Source: an uncultured Prevotella sp.
Lineage (GTDB): Bacteria > Bacteroidota > Bacteroidia > Bacteroidales > Bacteroidaceae
DNA: 64,000 bases
Assembly: GCA_902495455.1 (NCBI GenBank)
Contig: CABUXJ010000007.1
Coordinates: 46,395 to 110,394, forward strand
Reading direction: 5' to 3'
The first letter of the stretch is position 1. Each line of letters opens with the position of its first letter. Both the position numbers and the translations under genes were made by a program. The notes beneath the pieces were generated by a model. It saw only the letters and a list, made by a program, of their open reading frames with translations. It was not told the DNA's origin and did no database searches. Shown piece after piece: positions 43,587 through 52,502 of this stretch.

Positions 43587-44882
43587 TCAGTGCTTCGACA
43601 CACCGATGACTTTGCCCCGTGCGTTGAACTTGACAATCGTTCCGTTGTTGTATATCCAGTCGACACGGCCGTTGCTTGACGCTGCCGTACGGTTGGGCTC
43701 ACCCTTGGCCAGGCGCACCTCGTCCTTGGTGAATCCGGCGGCCACACGCCCCTGCTGTATCATCTTCCGGTGGGCGGCGGGCACCTTGCTGAGGCCGGCC
43801 GAGCCTTGTCCGAAGAGGTAGTTGAAGTAGTCCTCCTTGTAACCGTCGATGTCGCCGGCCACATTCTCATTGACAAATGTCACGCGCTTGGTGTAGACAG
43901 CGCCGGTGCTCGTGCTCTTCAGCGTCATCATGACATAATTGGTGTTGTCCTGCGACAATATCTTCTCGATGGTGAAGGACGACAGGCGGGCTATACGCAC
44001 CGTCTTGCCTTCGGCGTTGGTCATGTTTGTCGCATATTTGGTGTAGACCGGTTTGCCGATATATTGGGCATATTCGCCGGTTGCCGCCACTTTGGCATCC
44101 ACGAGTTCGAACGAGCCGTTGAACGTGAACTTGGCGTTGTCCATGATAAACTCGTCGTCACGCATGCCGCAGTTGGTCTTGCTCATGGCCACGTTCTGAT
44201 AGAACTGGCGGCCCTTCCGGTCCTCGACTATTATCTTGACGGGATAGCTCCGGCTGCCGACACCGACGGCCTTGACGGTCACTTCCTCGTTGAGCGGGAC
44301 TGTGACTTCCTCATATCCGTCGCCATCCATCTGGGTGTCCACGCGATAGAGCGTGACTTTCGTATAAAGCCGTGCACCCATCAGCTTCGTGCGGGCTATA
44401 TCGACGTCACCGAGATAGGCCAGTGTGGGAACCCCGAGTTTGCCGTAGCAATAGTCCTCAAACGTTCCGTTCGGCACTTGATAATAGTATGCCACACTGT
44501 CATCCTCACACACGAAGTGGATGCGGGCATGACCGTCCGGGGCCACATCATGGCCCTTGTATGCCATTATCTTATAGCGCAAACGGCCGCTGCTCACCTC
44601 TTTGCCGGTAGAAGCATTGCAAAACGTATTGACCACAAGGTCATACTTCTCCGGAAGGACCATGAAGCGCATGCCCTCGGTCCAGTCGCAGAGGCTGCGG
44701 AACTTGAAGTTGTCGCTCACAAAGTCATGGGCTTTCTTGTCTTCAGCTTCGCCGTCTCCACTCCGTCCGCTCTGCGTCACGACGGCCTTTTTGGCTCCTT
44801 TCGTCTTGACGATATAAGAATTTTGTGCCGACGCTGCAAGCATGGTGACAGACAGACCTGCCAATAATAATAATCTTTTCAT
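43587..44882 (-). CDS. Secreted hypothetical protein with SmpA/BamE-like C-terminus
   Basis: This has 431 residues. A signal peptide (MKRLLLLAGLSVTMLAASAQ) is followed by a mostly beta-strand mature protein. The C-terminal about 60 residues (VAAGFTKDEVRLAKGEPNRT then DWIYNNGTIVKFNARGKVIG) resemble the SmpA/OmlA/BamE fold, in which a helix is followed by a beta-hairpin carrying a Gly-x-Pro turn. The central part is not recognised. There is no lipobox, so it is probably periplasmic or exported. It is a single-gene unit; function unknown. Confidence 0.8.
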   Translation of the reverse strand: MKRLLLLAGLSVTMLAASAQNSYIVKTKGAKKAVVTQSGRSGDGEAEDKKAHDFVSDNFKFRSLCDWTEGMRFMVLPEKYDLVVNTFCNASTGKEVSSGRLRYKIMAYKGHDVAPDGHARIHFVCEDDSVAYYYQVPNGTFEDYCYGKLGVPTLAYLGDVDIARTKLMGARLYTKVTLYRVDTQMDGDGYEEVTVPLNEEVTVKAVGVGSRSYPVKIIVEDRKGRQFYQNVAMSKTNCGMRDDEFIMDNAKFTFNGSFELVDAKVAATGEYAQYIGKPVYTKYATNMTNAEGKTVRIARLSSFTIEKILSQDNTNYVMMTLKSTSTGAVYTKRVTFVNENVAGDIDGYKEDYFNYLFGQGSAGLSKVPAAHRKMIQQGRVAAGFTKDEVRLAKGEPNRTAASSNGRVDWIYNNGTIVKFNARGKVIGVSKH

Positions 44883-44917
44883 ATAATCATGATGTTAAGT
44901 AGACTTTGTTTATGTCG

Positions 44918-44925
44918 CAAAGGTA
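44918..44925 (-). promoter_or_regulatory. -7 box for the secreted hypothetical gene
   Basis: CAAAGGTA (TACCTTTG on the minus strand), 35 bp before the ATG. Confidence 0.45.
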
Positions 44926-44997
44926 AGAAAAAAAAATCACAACATGACAAAATGACGTAATAATCAGACACAAACACGACAAAAAAAGATTCTGGCA

Positions 44998-45035
44998 TAC
45001 GCTTTGCTATGATATTAGCGGATGGCAGACTGCCA
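44998..45035 (+). promoter_or_regulatory. dnaK promoter region with a perfect 6-bp-arm palindrome
   Basis: TACGCTTTG at 44998-45006 resembles the -7 box with one extra base. The perfect inverted repeat TGGCAG-A-CTGCCA (45023-45035) falls just after the expected transcription start, where a repressor operator would lie. No CIRCE element is present. Confidence 0.4.
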
Positions 45036-45086
45036 CTCCATGAATAATATAAATAAGAACAGAAACAATAAAAAAACAATAAGATT

Positions 45087-47009
45087 ATGGGAAAGATCAT
45101 TGGAATCGACTTAGGAACAACCAACTCATGTGTTGCTGTATTCGAAGGCAACGAACCGGTAGTTATAGCTAACAGCGAAGGCAAGCGTACGACTCCTTCG
45201 GTAGTAGGATTCGTCGATGGCGGCGAGCGCAAGGTGGGAGACCCTGCCAAGCGTCAGGCCATCACCAACCCGAAGAAGACCGTCTACTCCATCAAGCGCT
45301 TCATGGGCGAGACATGGGCACAGACGGAAAAGGAAATCAGCCGCGTGCCGTTTGACGTTGTCAACGAAGGCGGTTATCCCCGCTTCGACATCGACGGCCG
45401 CAAATATACTCCGCAGGAGATTTCGGCAATGGTGCTTCAGAAGATGAAGAAGACCGCCGAGGACTACCTCGGACAGGAAGTGACGGACGCCGTCATCACC
45501 GTGCCGGCCTACTTCTCTGACTCTCAGCGTCAGGCAACAAAGGAAGCCGGACAGATCGCCGGTCTCAATGTGCGCCGTATCGTCAACGAGCCGACAGCCG
45601 CTGCCTTGGCTTACGGCGTGGACAAGGCCAACAAGGACATGAAGATTGCCGTATTCGACCTCGGTGGCGGTACGTTCGATATCTCTATCCTTGAATTCGG
45701 AGGCGGCGTGTTTGAAGTGCTCTCCACCAACGGCGACACCCACCTCGGCGGCGACGACTTCGACCAGGTCATCATAGACTGGCTCGTTCAGGAATTCAAG
45801 AACGACGAGGGCGCTGACCTCACTCAGGATCCGATGGCAATGCAGCGTCTGAAGGAGGCTGCCGAGAAAGCAAAGATCGAGCTGTCAAGCTCTACCTCTA
45901 CGGAGATCAACCTGCCCTACATCATGCCCGTAGGCGGTGTGCCTAAGCACCTCGTGAAGACTCTGACACGCGCCAAGTTTGAGCAGCTGGCTCACGAACT
46001 GATTCAGAACTGTCTCATCCCCTGCCAGAACGCAATGCGCGACGCCAAGCTGTCGACATCCGACATCGACGAGGTCATCCTCGTGGGCGGTTCAAGCCGC
46101 ATCCCCGCCGTTCAGACACTGGTGAAGAACTACTTCGGCAAGGAGCCGTCAAAGGGTGTCAACCCCGACGAGGTCGTAGCCGTGGGCGCATCCATCCAGG
46201 GTGCCATCCTCAATAAGGAAGGCGGCGTCGGCGACATCGTGCTGCTCGACGTAACCCCGTTGACTCTGGGTATCGAGACAATGGGCGGCGTGATGACAAA
46301 GCTCATTGAGAGCAACACCACCATCCCCTGCAAGAAGAGCGAGGTGTTCTCGACCGCAGCTGACAACCAGACGGAAGTGACCATCCACGTGCTGCAAGGC
46401 GAGCGTCCGATGGCCGCTCAGAACAAGAGCATCGGCCAGTTCAATCTTACGGGCATCGCACCCGCACGTCGCGGTGTTCCGCAGATTGAGGTGACATTCG
46501 ACATCGACGCCAACGGTATCCTCAAGGTGTCGGCCAAGGACAAGGCCACCGGCAAGGAACAGGCCATCCGCATCGAGGCTTCTTCCGGTCTGAGTCAGGA
46601 GGAAATCGACCGCATGAAGGCCGAGGCAGAGCAGAACGCCGAGAACGACAAGAAGGAGCGTGAGCGCATCGACAAGCTGAATCAGGCAGACTCGATGATC
46701 TTCACGACCGAGAACTTCCTGAAGGACAACGGCGACAAAATCCCCGCAGACCAGAAGCCGGCCATCGAAACCGCTCTCCAGACTCTGAAGGATGCTCACA
46801 AGAATGGCGACGTGGCCGCCATCGACTCTGCCATCAACAACCTCAACCAGGTCATGCAGGCAGCCAGCGCACAGATGTATCAGGGCGCAGGCGCACAGGG
46901 CGCACAGCCCGGTGCCGACCAAGGCTTCAATGGCGGTCAGCAGCAGGCCGGCGGCCAGCAGAACAGTGCCGACGAAGTGCAGGACGCCGACTTTGAGGAG
47001 GTCAAATGA
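45087..47009 (+). CDS. dnaK: Chaperone DnaK (Hsp70)
   Basis: This ATP-driven chaperone has 640 residues, the usual length. The N-terminal ATPase starts GKIIGIDLGTTNSCVAVFEG and has AVFDLGGGTFDISILEFGGG (phosphate 2). The interdomain linker is DIVLLDVTPLTLGIETMGG. The substrate domain and helical lid follow, with the Gln/Gly-rich tail ending in the conserved EVQDADFEEVK. DnaJ and GrpE are not adjacent, as is common in Bacteroidota. It is the last core gene before the mobile element. Confidence 0.97.
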   Translation: MGKIIGIDLGTTNSCVAVFEGNEPVVIANSEGKRTTPSVVGFVDGGERKVGDPAKRQAITNPKKTVYSIKRFMGETWAQTEKEISRVPFDVVNEGGYPRFDIDGRKYTPQEISAMVLQKMKKTAEDYLGQEVTDAVITVPAYFSDSQRQATKEAGQIAGLNVRRIVNEPTAAALAYGVDKANKDMKIAVFDLGGGTFDISILEFGGGVFEVLSTNGDTHLGGDDFDQVIIDWLVQEFKNDEGADLTQDPMAMQRLKEAAEKAKIELSSSTSTEINLPYIMPVGGVPKHLVKTLTRAKFEQLAHELIQNCLIPCQNAMRDAKLSTSDIDEVILVGGSSRIPAVQTLVKNYFGKEPSKGVNPDEVVAVGASIQGAILNKEGGVGDIVLLDVTPLTLGIETMGGVMTKLIESNTTIPCKKSEVFSTAADNQTEVTIHVLQGERPMAAQNKSIGQFNLTGIAPARRGVPQIEVTFDIDANGILKVSAKDKATGKEQAIRIEASSGLSQEEIDRMKAEAEQNAENDKKERERIDKLNQADSMIFTTENFLKDNGDKIPADQKPAIETALQTLKDAHKNGDVAAIDSAINNLNQVMQAASAQMYQGAGAQGAQPGADQGFNGGQQQAGGQQNSADEVQDADFEEVK

Positions 47010-47040
47010 TTCCGATAAGGAAACAGATAACAAACAACAA

Positions 47041-47080
47041 GCAAAAGCGTGCAGCTCTGGTGAGTTGCACGCTTTTTGCG
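47041..47080 (+). terminator. dnaK terminator
   Basis: AAAAGCGTGCA...TGCACGCTTTT stem followed by TTTGCG, about 35 bp after the dnaK stop. The AT-rich mobile element begins just beyond it. Confidence 0.8.
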
Positions 47081-47131
47081 TTTATAGGGTTCATGGTTGC
47101 TATGCGTTTTCTATGGGCTTTTTTATCTCTT

Positions 47132-47151
47132 ATTTGCGACATGTTTGCGAC
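47132..47151. repeat. Direct repeat TTTGCGACA x2 at the element's left end
   Basis: TTTGCGACA occurs at 47132-47140 and 47143-47151, an 11-bp period, between dnaK and the first element gene. Such short direct repeats can be integrase arm-binding or attachment sequences. Confidence 0.4.
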
Positions 47152-47213
47152 ACGTTTTATTTGGTGATAAGGTACAACTTAAATTGATATAAACCATTTA
47201 AAACGAGAAGAAT

Positions 47214-47759
47214 ATGCCAAGAGGAAATTACACTATTAAAAGAAGTTGCGAGGAGTGCGGTAAAATCTTTACTCCTCCCACATTGATGTCAAAGTATTGT
47301 TGTCCAACTTGTTCCAAAAGGGCGTACAAGAAAAGGCAAATCGCAAAGGAGAAAGAGGCGATACGTCAAGCATTAGTCAGGCGAATACCATCCAACAAGG
47401 GGTATCTGACAGTTAAAGAGTCTGTACTGATTTACGGCATTAGTAAAGATGTACTTTATCGTATGATACGGCAGGGCTTGATACCATCACATAATTTTGG
47501 TCAGCGTCTGACACGCCTTAGTCGGCAGTATATGGATGAACACTTCAAAACAAAGGCTGGCAGTAGAAAGAGAAAAAAGGAAGCATTGTCCTTTGAACCC
47601 AAAGACTGTTACACTATCGGAGAGATTGCCAAGAAGTTCCATATCAATGACAGCAGTGTCTTTAAGCACATACGCCGTCATTCTATTCCTACACGCCAAA
47701 TCGGTAATTATGTTTATGTTCCCAAATCTGAAATTGATAAATTATATAAGTCGTTATGA
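47214..47759 (+). CDS. Double-HTH DNA-binding protein with Cys-cluster N-terminus
   Basis: This has 181 residues. The N-terminus SCEECGKIF..MSKYCCPTCSKRAY has two CxxC pairs and looks like a small zinc ribbon. Two excisionase-type (HTH_17/MerR-like) modules follow: YLTVKESVLIYGISKDVLYR (about 63-110) and YTIGEIAKKFHINDSSVFKH (about 132-178). The stop overlaps the integrase start by 4 bp (ATGA), so the two are translated together. A role in directing integration or excision is inferred from this coupling. Confidence 0.82.
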   Translation: MPRGNYTIKRSCEECGKIFTPPTLMSKYCCPTCSKRAYKKRQIAKEKEAIRQALVRRIPSNKGYLTVKESVLIYGISKDVLYRMIRQGLIPSHNFGQRLTRLSRQYMDEHFKTKAGSRKRKKEALSFEPKDCYTIGEIAKKFHINDSSVFKHIRRHSIPTRQIGNYVYVPKSEIDKLYKSL

Positions 47760-49018
47760 AGAAAGCATTACCCCATACCAAAGTGACCGTCAAGCTTAGA
47801 AGGTCGAACTACAAAGAAGAGTGGTATCTGATTATAGAGTCGTACCCGGTTTACAAGCGAGGTTCTAAACGGGCAAGCCGTGTGGTGGAATCTATTAACC
47901 GGATTATATCCACACCTGTTTGGGATAAGTCGTCCATTGCACGTATCTTGCCGGATGGAACATTCAACTATAAGCCTAAACGTGATTTGAATGGAATTAT
48001 CCAATGCCGTTCAACGATAGACCAAGAGGCTTGTATCTATGCCGACAATGTGCGTAAGTTGCGTCAGCATGAATATGACAGTGCCGTCCTCTACACTGAT
48101 AAGGAAAACGAAATCGCTGCACAAAATGAACGAAGCGAACAGGACTTTATCAAGTACTTCAATGGCATCATCAGCAAACGGCATCCCAATAGCTCTAATT
48201 CAATAATAGTCAATTGGACTCGTGTGGGAGAATTATTGAAAATCTATTCGCAAGGCAACCCGATTCCATTTAAGACGATTTCCGTAAAACTACTTGAAGA
48301 CATCAAGATGTTCCTGTTACGTGCCCCGATGGGAGGCAATAAGAAAGGAACTATCTCACAGAATACGGCATCCACCTATTTCTCCATCCTCAAAGCCGGA
48401 TTGAAGCAGGCGTTCGTTGATGAATATCTGACGGTTGACATCAGCGCAAAAGTAAAAGGAATAACAAACATAGAGACACCTCGTGTTGCACTTACTATGA
48501 ATGAAGTGCAAATGTTGGTTGATACTCCTTGTAAAGATGATGTTCTGAAACGTGCGTTCTTGTTTTCTATCCTTACAGGATTGCGACATAGTGATATCCA
48601 AGCATTGAAGTGGCAGCAGATTCAACAGACAAGCAAAGGTACATGGCAAGCGATTGTGATTCAGCAAAAAACAAAACGACCCGATTATAAGCCAGTCATT
48701 CAACAAGCCCTTCAACTATGTGGTGAACGTCCAAGTGATGATGAAGCACTCGTTTTTGAGGGATTGACAGATGCTTCTTGGATTTCCCGTCCTTTGAAAG
48801 CTTGGATAGAAGCATCCGGCATCAAGAAACATATCACCTTCCATTGCGGTCGCCATAGCTACGCTTCGCTATTGTTGGAAAATGGTGTTGACATATACAC
48901 TATCAAGTCTTTAATGGGACATACAAATGTCAAAACCACGCAGATTTATACGCATATCGTAAACGAACAAAAAGAGAAAGCCGCCAATACGCTGCATATA
49001 GAAAATTTGGGTTTATAG
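47756..49018 (+). CDS. int: Tyrosine recombinase / integrase
   Basis: This catalyses integration and excision of the element. It has 420 residues. The N-terminus is a Bacteroidota-type arm-binding domain; a SAM-like core-binding domain spans about 130-225 (FIKYFNGIISKRHPN). The catalytic domain has Arg in LTGLRHSDIQALKW, the HxxR box in FHCGRHSYASLLLENG, and the nucleophile Tyr in THVKTT-like NVKTTQIYTHI near the C-terminus (preceded by LMGH). It is intact and probably active. The target site is likely close to the dnaK 3' end. Confidence 0.94.
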   Translation: MKKALPHTKVTVKLRRSNYKEEWYLIIESYPVYKRGSKRASRVVESINRIISTPVWDKSSIARILPDGTFNYKPKRDLNGIIQCRSTIDQEACIYADNVRKLRQHEYDSAVLYTDKENEIAAQNERSEQDFIKYFNGIISKRHPNSSNSIIVNWTRVGELLKIYSQGNPIPFKTISVKLLEDIKMFLLRAPMGGNKKGTISQNTASTYFSILKAGLKQAFVDEYLTVDISAKVKGITNIETPRVALTMNEVQMLVDTPCKDDVLKRAFLFSILTGLRHSDIQALKWQQIQQTSKGTWQAIVIQQKTKRPDYKPVIQQALQLCGERPSDDEALVFEGLTDASWISRPLKAWIEASGIKKHITFHCGRHSYASLLLENGVDIYTIKSLMGHTNVKTTQIYTHIVNEQKEKAANTLHIENLGL

Positions 49019-49090
49019 GTTATAGTGGAGACTTCCACCATTGAGCACCAACGACTTATATAATATCAACGACACACTTACCACCGTATT

Positions 49091-49125
49091 CCCCTCATGA
49101 AGCATCGGCTTTTTGAGGGGATTTT
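49091..49125 (+). terminator. Terminator after int
   Basis: CCCCTCATGAAGCATCGGCTTTTTGAGGGG can form a 7-bp stem (CCCCTCA/TGAGGGG) followed by ATTTTG. Confidence 0.6.
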
Positions 49126-49296
49126 GTTGTATAGACGTTCTCCGTGAAGAGGGTATTAGTCCTAATAGTGGTTTATCCCTATTTTATTTTCTTTTTCAGC
49201 AAATCATTGTGTTAATGAAAACTAAATCTATCGGTGGTAAATAAGTGGCTAATTGGTGGCTTTCAAGCACCTATTTAGCACTCATAAACATCCCTA

Positions 49297-49304
49297 TACT
49301 TTTG
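49297..49304 (+). promoter_or_regulatory. -7 box for the replication/mobilization genes
   Basis: TACTTTTG matches TAnnTTTG, 25 bp before the ATG at 49330. Confidence 0.5.
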
Positions 49305-49329
49305 CGGCATCAACTTTAATACGAAGAAA

Positions 49330-49683
49330 ATGGCTTATAAAGTAAATTCATTGGAGGAAATGCCAAATGCGTTGTCCTACCTGATTGAGTCCGTAGAAGT
49401 ACTACAGTCCAAAGTAAATGCTTTGCAACATAAGCAGGCAAGTAATTCACCCAAGTGGATGGATATAGACGAGCTTTGTGCTTATCTGCCATCACATCCA
49501 GCCAAACAGACAGTTTATGGATGGGTATCTACCAAACAGATTCCCGTACATAAAATAAATAAGGCTTTGGCTTTCCTGCAATCGGAGATTGACGATTGGC
49601 TGAAGAACAAATCGCACAAGACCCAAGATGACTTAATGGAAGAAGCCAGACGATTTGTCGAATCTAAAAAGATTATCAGATGA
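49330..49683 (+). CDS. Excisionase-like helix-turn-helix protein
   Basis: This has 117 residues. A short N-terminal coiled coil (SYLIESVEVLQSKVNALQHK) precedes an HTH_17-type domain: KWMDIDELCAYLPSHPAKQT then VYGWVSTKQIPVHKINKALA. This is the form seen in Bacteroidota mobile elements as Xis-like or replication accessory protein. The stop overlaps the next start (ATGATG), so it is coupled to the VirE_N-type gene. Confidence 0.82.
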   Translation: MAYKVNSLEEMPNALSYLIESVEVLQSKVNALQHKQASNSPKWMDIDELCAYLPSHPAKQTVYGWVSTKQIPVHKINKALAFLQSEIDDWLKNKSHKTQDDLMEEARRFVESKKIIR

Positions 49684-50279
49684 TGGGAACAACAGATTAT
49701 TGCTTTTCGTTCTTTCGCAAGCCCATTCAAAACATCGAACCGATAAGGGCGGTAGGCATTGTGGATGTGTATCGCTATGTCATCGGGCATTATGCCCAAC
49801 CACAAACCGAAGCCCTGCGTTTGATGCTATCTTCTCCCGAATCCAAAAGATACAAAGCCACCCATTTCGACTATTGTACTTTTTCGGGATTATTCCGCAA
49901 ACGGAATGAAAAGGAACTGATTATGCACTCAGGATTGATGTGTTTGGATTTCGACCATGTGGAGAATATCGTGGAGCTAAAACAGCAATTGCTCAATCAT
50001 GAGTATTTCGATACGGAACTGTTATTTGTCAGCCCATCCGGTAGCGGATTGAAGTGGATAATACCTGTTGACTTGAAGGGCTGGGAACATTCCCGATACT
50101 TCAAGGCTGTCGTCAACTGTATCAAAGCAACAGGTTTGCCATCAGTAGATATGTCCGGCAGTGATGTGGCTCGTTCTTGCTTTCTGCCATACGACCCACA
50201 AGCATATATTAACCCTAAATACAAAGATGATGTCGAAGAAAATATTTTCCGCCCAAGATTGGGAGAATGTCCCTTCTGA
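49680..50279 (+). CDS. VirE_N (BT4734/BF3469-type) protein
   Basis: This has 199 residues. Features are LMCLDFDHVENIVEL (acidic, primase-polymerase-like), FVSPSGSGLKWIIPVDL, and SGSDVARSCFLPYDPQAYIN. This family is carried by Bacteroidota mobile elements next to DUF3987 proteins and is thought to act in element replication as a primase-like unit. The 3' end overlaps the next gene by about 50 bp in another frame. Confidence 0.82.
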   Translation: MMGTTDYCFSFFRKPIQNIEPIRAVGIVDVYRYVIGHYAQPQTEALRLMLSSPESKRYKATHFDYCTFSGLFRKRNEKELIMHSGLMCLDFDHVENIVELKQQLLNHEYFDTELLFVSPSGSGLKWIIPVDLKGWEHSRYFKAVVNCIKATGLPSVDMSGSDVARSCFLPYDPQAYINPKYKDDVEENIFRPRLGECPF

Positions 50280-52032
50280 AATACTGCAAACACATACGCC
50301 TGATATTGCTCCTATATATAATAAGGTAAAAGATGATGTAGAAAGTGTTGTTCGGGAGATAGAACAACGTGGCATTGATATAGCACCCAACTATAAAGAT
50401 TGGGTGGAATTGGGCTTTGCACTTGTTGATGGATTGGGAGAGAACGGACGGGAGTATTATCATCGCATCAGCAGGTTTTACCCTACCTATCAAAGGGAAG
50501 AAACAGATAAACAATATACGCATTGTCTGCAATCCAAAGGGCAAGGTATTACTATCCGTTCTTTCTTCCATTTGGCAAATCAAGCCGGAATCTCATTGGC
50601 TCCATCCAACAAAGAACATTTATCCATTTTGCCAAATATCCAAAATGGCAAAACGGGCAAATGGATAAAATCAGAAGAAGAACTTCCTGCATTTCCTGAA
50701 TGTGTATTTGAGCATCTTCCTCCTTTTCTAAATGAGATTGTCAACAATTCCATTTCGGTGGATGACCGTGACACGATATTGATTGGAACTATTGTGTGTT
50801 TGTCGGTTTGCTTTTATAATGTTTGTGGTGTGTACGATGAGCGCATTGTTTATCCGAATCTATATCTATTTGTTGTGGCAGATGCAGGTATGGGAAAAGG
50901 GGCATTAACCCTATGCAGAGAATTGGTAGTACCCATTAATCGCAATTTACATGAACTCTCAAAGCGATTGGAACAGGAATATAAAGAAGCGATGAATGCT
51001 TATATCAAAGGTAAGAAAGATAATGGAATGACTATGCCGGCCGAGCCGCCCATGCGTATGCTTGTCATTCCTGCCAATAGCAGCGCAAGCTCTTTCTTGA
51101 AGATACTGGGAGATAATGACGGAGTTGGACTGTTGTTTGAGTCGGAGGGCGACACGTTAAGCCAAACATTGAAGTCGGACTATGGCAATTATTCCGATGT
51201 GTTGCGAAAGGCATTTCATCATGAGTTGGTAAGTTTGAGCCGTCGCAAGGATAGAGAGTATTGCGAAGTTCCTAATCCAAGAGTGTCCGTTGCATTGGCT
51301 GGAACTCCCGAACAGGTAAGAAGATTGATACCTGATGCGGAGAATGGGTTGATGAGCCGTTTTTGTTTCTATATCATCCGCTTCAAGCGAGGCATAAGAA
51401 ATGTGTTTGCCACAAGCGATATTTCTCAATCCAAGAACGCAATGTTCAAACTATTGGGAGATAAGTTCTGCTATCTGCATGAAGAATTTGTACGACAGGG
51501 AAATTATTCCTTTTCCCTTCCCTCCGATTTACAGGAACACTTTATTGAATACCTCAGTCGTGTGAATGAAGAGTGTTGTGACGAAGTGGATAACAAGATG
51601 CAGGGAGTAGTCAGACGGATGGGACTGATTGCTTATCGTATAATGATGGTGTTGACAACTATCCGGCATTTGGAGAATGTACATCGTAATTCTTCCTCAC
51701 ATGACAAGACAGAGCAACTGGTCTGCCATGAGTTTGACTATTCTATAGCTATGAGTATTTGCGAAACCTTACTTTATCATGCCGTATTCATTTATCGGAA
51801 TTTGTCAGGAAATCAGTCCAGATTCAATTTCGCTTCGCAAGAGACTGGCATTTATGCACGAAGGAATACCCTTTATAATATGCTGCCTGAGACATTCACG
51901 AAGAAGGATTATGATGCACAGGTTTCATCTTTGGGTGAAAATGGAAGTACTGCAAACAAGTGGATAGAAGCCTTTATCAAAGATGGTAAGCTATGCCGAA
52001 TAGAGCAGGGGAAATATAGGAAGATTTTTTGA
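50227..52032 (+). CDS. PriCT-2/DUF3987 primase-helicase-like protein
   Basis: This has about 601 residues from the ATGATG at 50227. The N-terminal PriCT-2-like region (YKDWVELGFALVDGLGENGR) is followed by the DUF3987 ATPase domain. Its P-loop is ADAGMGKGALTLC and its Walker B area SDDGVGLLFESEGDTL-like (DGVGLLFESEGDTLSQTLKS). A later segment is RVSVALAGTPEQVRRLIPD. With the preceding VirE_N protein it likely forms the element's replication initiation pair. Farther-upstream ATGs lie deep inside the previous gene and were rejected as starts. Confidence 0.82.
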   Translation: MMSKKIFSAQDWENVPSEILQTHTPDIAPIYNKVKDDVESVVREIEQRGIDIAPNYKDWVELGFALVDGLGENGREYYHRISRFYPTYQREETDKQYTHCLQSKGQGITIRSFFHLANQAGISLAPSNKEHLSILPNIQNGKTGKWIKSEEELPAFPECVFEHLPPFLNEIVNNSISVDDRDTILIGTIVCLSVCFYNVCGVYDERIVYPNLYLFVVADAGMGKGALTLCRELVVPINRNLHELSKRLEQEYKEAMNAYIKGKKDNGMTMPAEPPMRMLVIPANSSASSFLKILGDNDGVGLLFESEGDTLSQTLKSDYGNYSDVLRKAFHHELVSLSRRKDREYCEVPNPRVSVALAGTPEQVRRLIPDAENGLMSRFCFYIIRFKRGIRNVFATSDISQSKNAMFKLLGDKFCYLHEEFVRQGNYSFSLPSDLQEHFIEYLSRVNEECCDEVDNKMQGVVRRMGLIAYRIMMVLTTIRHLENVHRNSSSHDKTEQLVCHEFDYSIAMSICETLLYHAVFIYRNLSGNQSRFNFASQETGIYARRNTLYNMLPETFTKKDYDAQVSSLGENGSTANKWIEAFIKDGKLCRIEQGKYRKIF

Positions 52033-52093
52033 GTGGCAAGTTTGTGTTTTAGTGACACTAAAACCTATGCGATAAGCGGATAAACTGCCACTC
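52031..52093. other. Candidate oriT with nested inverted repeats
   Basis: The outer arms GAGTGGCA (52031-52038) and TGCCACTC (52086-52093) enclose a perfect inner palindrome GTTTTAGTG-A-CACTAAAAC (52046-52064). It sits exactly between the primase-like gene and the MobC/relaxase genes, where oriT usually lies. It could alternatively be a terminator, but it lacks a T-run. Confidence 0.5.
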
Positions 52094-52133
52094 TCAAAAA
52101 ATCAATTCATGAACATTGAAAGTTAAGATAAAT

Positions 52134-52502
52134 ATGAAGGAGAAGAAACTTGGCGGTCGCCCTAAGTTGGCGAACTATCAGAAACGTACCAAATGTTTTC
52201 GGGTAATGTTTACCGAGAACGACTATATCTATATCCAATCCAAAGCGGAACAGGCAGGATTGTCTGTCAATGAATTTTGCCATCAGGCGGCAATGGATTG
52301 TCAGCTCTGTCAACGCATCAGTCCGGAAATGGCATCGGCAATCCGTGACCTTTCCGGAATCGCCAATAATGTCAATCAGATAGCCCATCAGATGCACACT
52401 TATGGTTTGGAAGCAGTCAAACAACAATGCTTTTCAATCATATCAGAAGTCGGTAGAATTATCAACCAAGTAAAGAACAATAGTCATGATAGCAAAGATT
52501 AA
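52134..52502 (+). CDS. MobC-like mobilization protein
   Basis: This has 122 residues from the ATG (an upstream in-frame TTG was rejected). Basic N-terminus KEKKLGGRPKLANYQKRTKC, then a ribbon-helix-helix-like region FRVMFTENDYIYIQSKAEQA..GLSVNEFCHQAAMD, then the MobC signature SGIANNVNQIAHQMHTYG. Such proteins bind oriT and help the relaxase open it. The 3' end overlaps the relaxase gene by 17 bp. Confidence 0.87.
   Translation: MKEKKLGGRPKLANYQKRTKCFRVMFTENDYIYIQSKAEQAGLSVNEFCHQAAMDCQLCQRISPEMASAIRDLSGIANNVNQIAHQMHTYGLEAVKQQCFSIISEVGRIINQVKNNSHDSKD

Larger units (their letters stand above)
49019..49329. other. Gap after the integrase gene
   Basis: About 310 bp without a gene. It holds a terminator-like hairpin near 49,091-49,125 and a TAnnTTTG promoter box at 49,297-49,304. 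Confidence 0.6.

Noticed and set aside
47090..47213. A tRNA gene as the integration target
   Set aside because: No cloverleaf or tRNA-like arms could be seen between dnaK and the first element gene, and no tRNA or rRNA gene was recognised anywhere in the window.
50161..50226. Longer N-terminus for the DUF3987 protein
   Set aside because: It would extend deeper into the preceding gene and the added residues do not look like the family; the ATGATG at 50227 is more natural.
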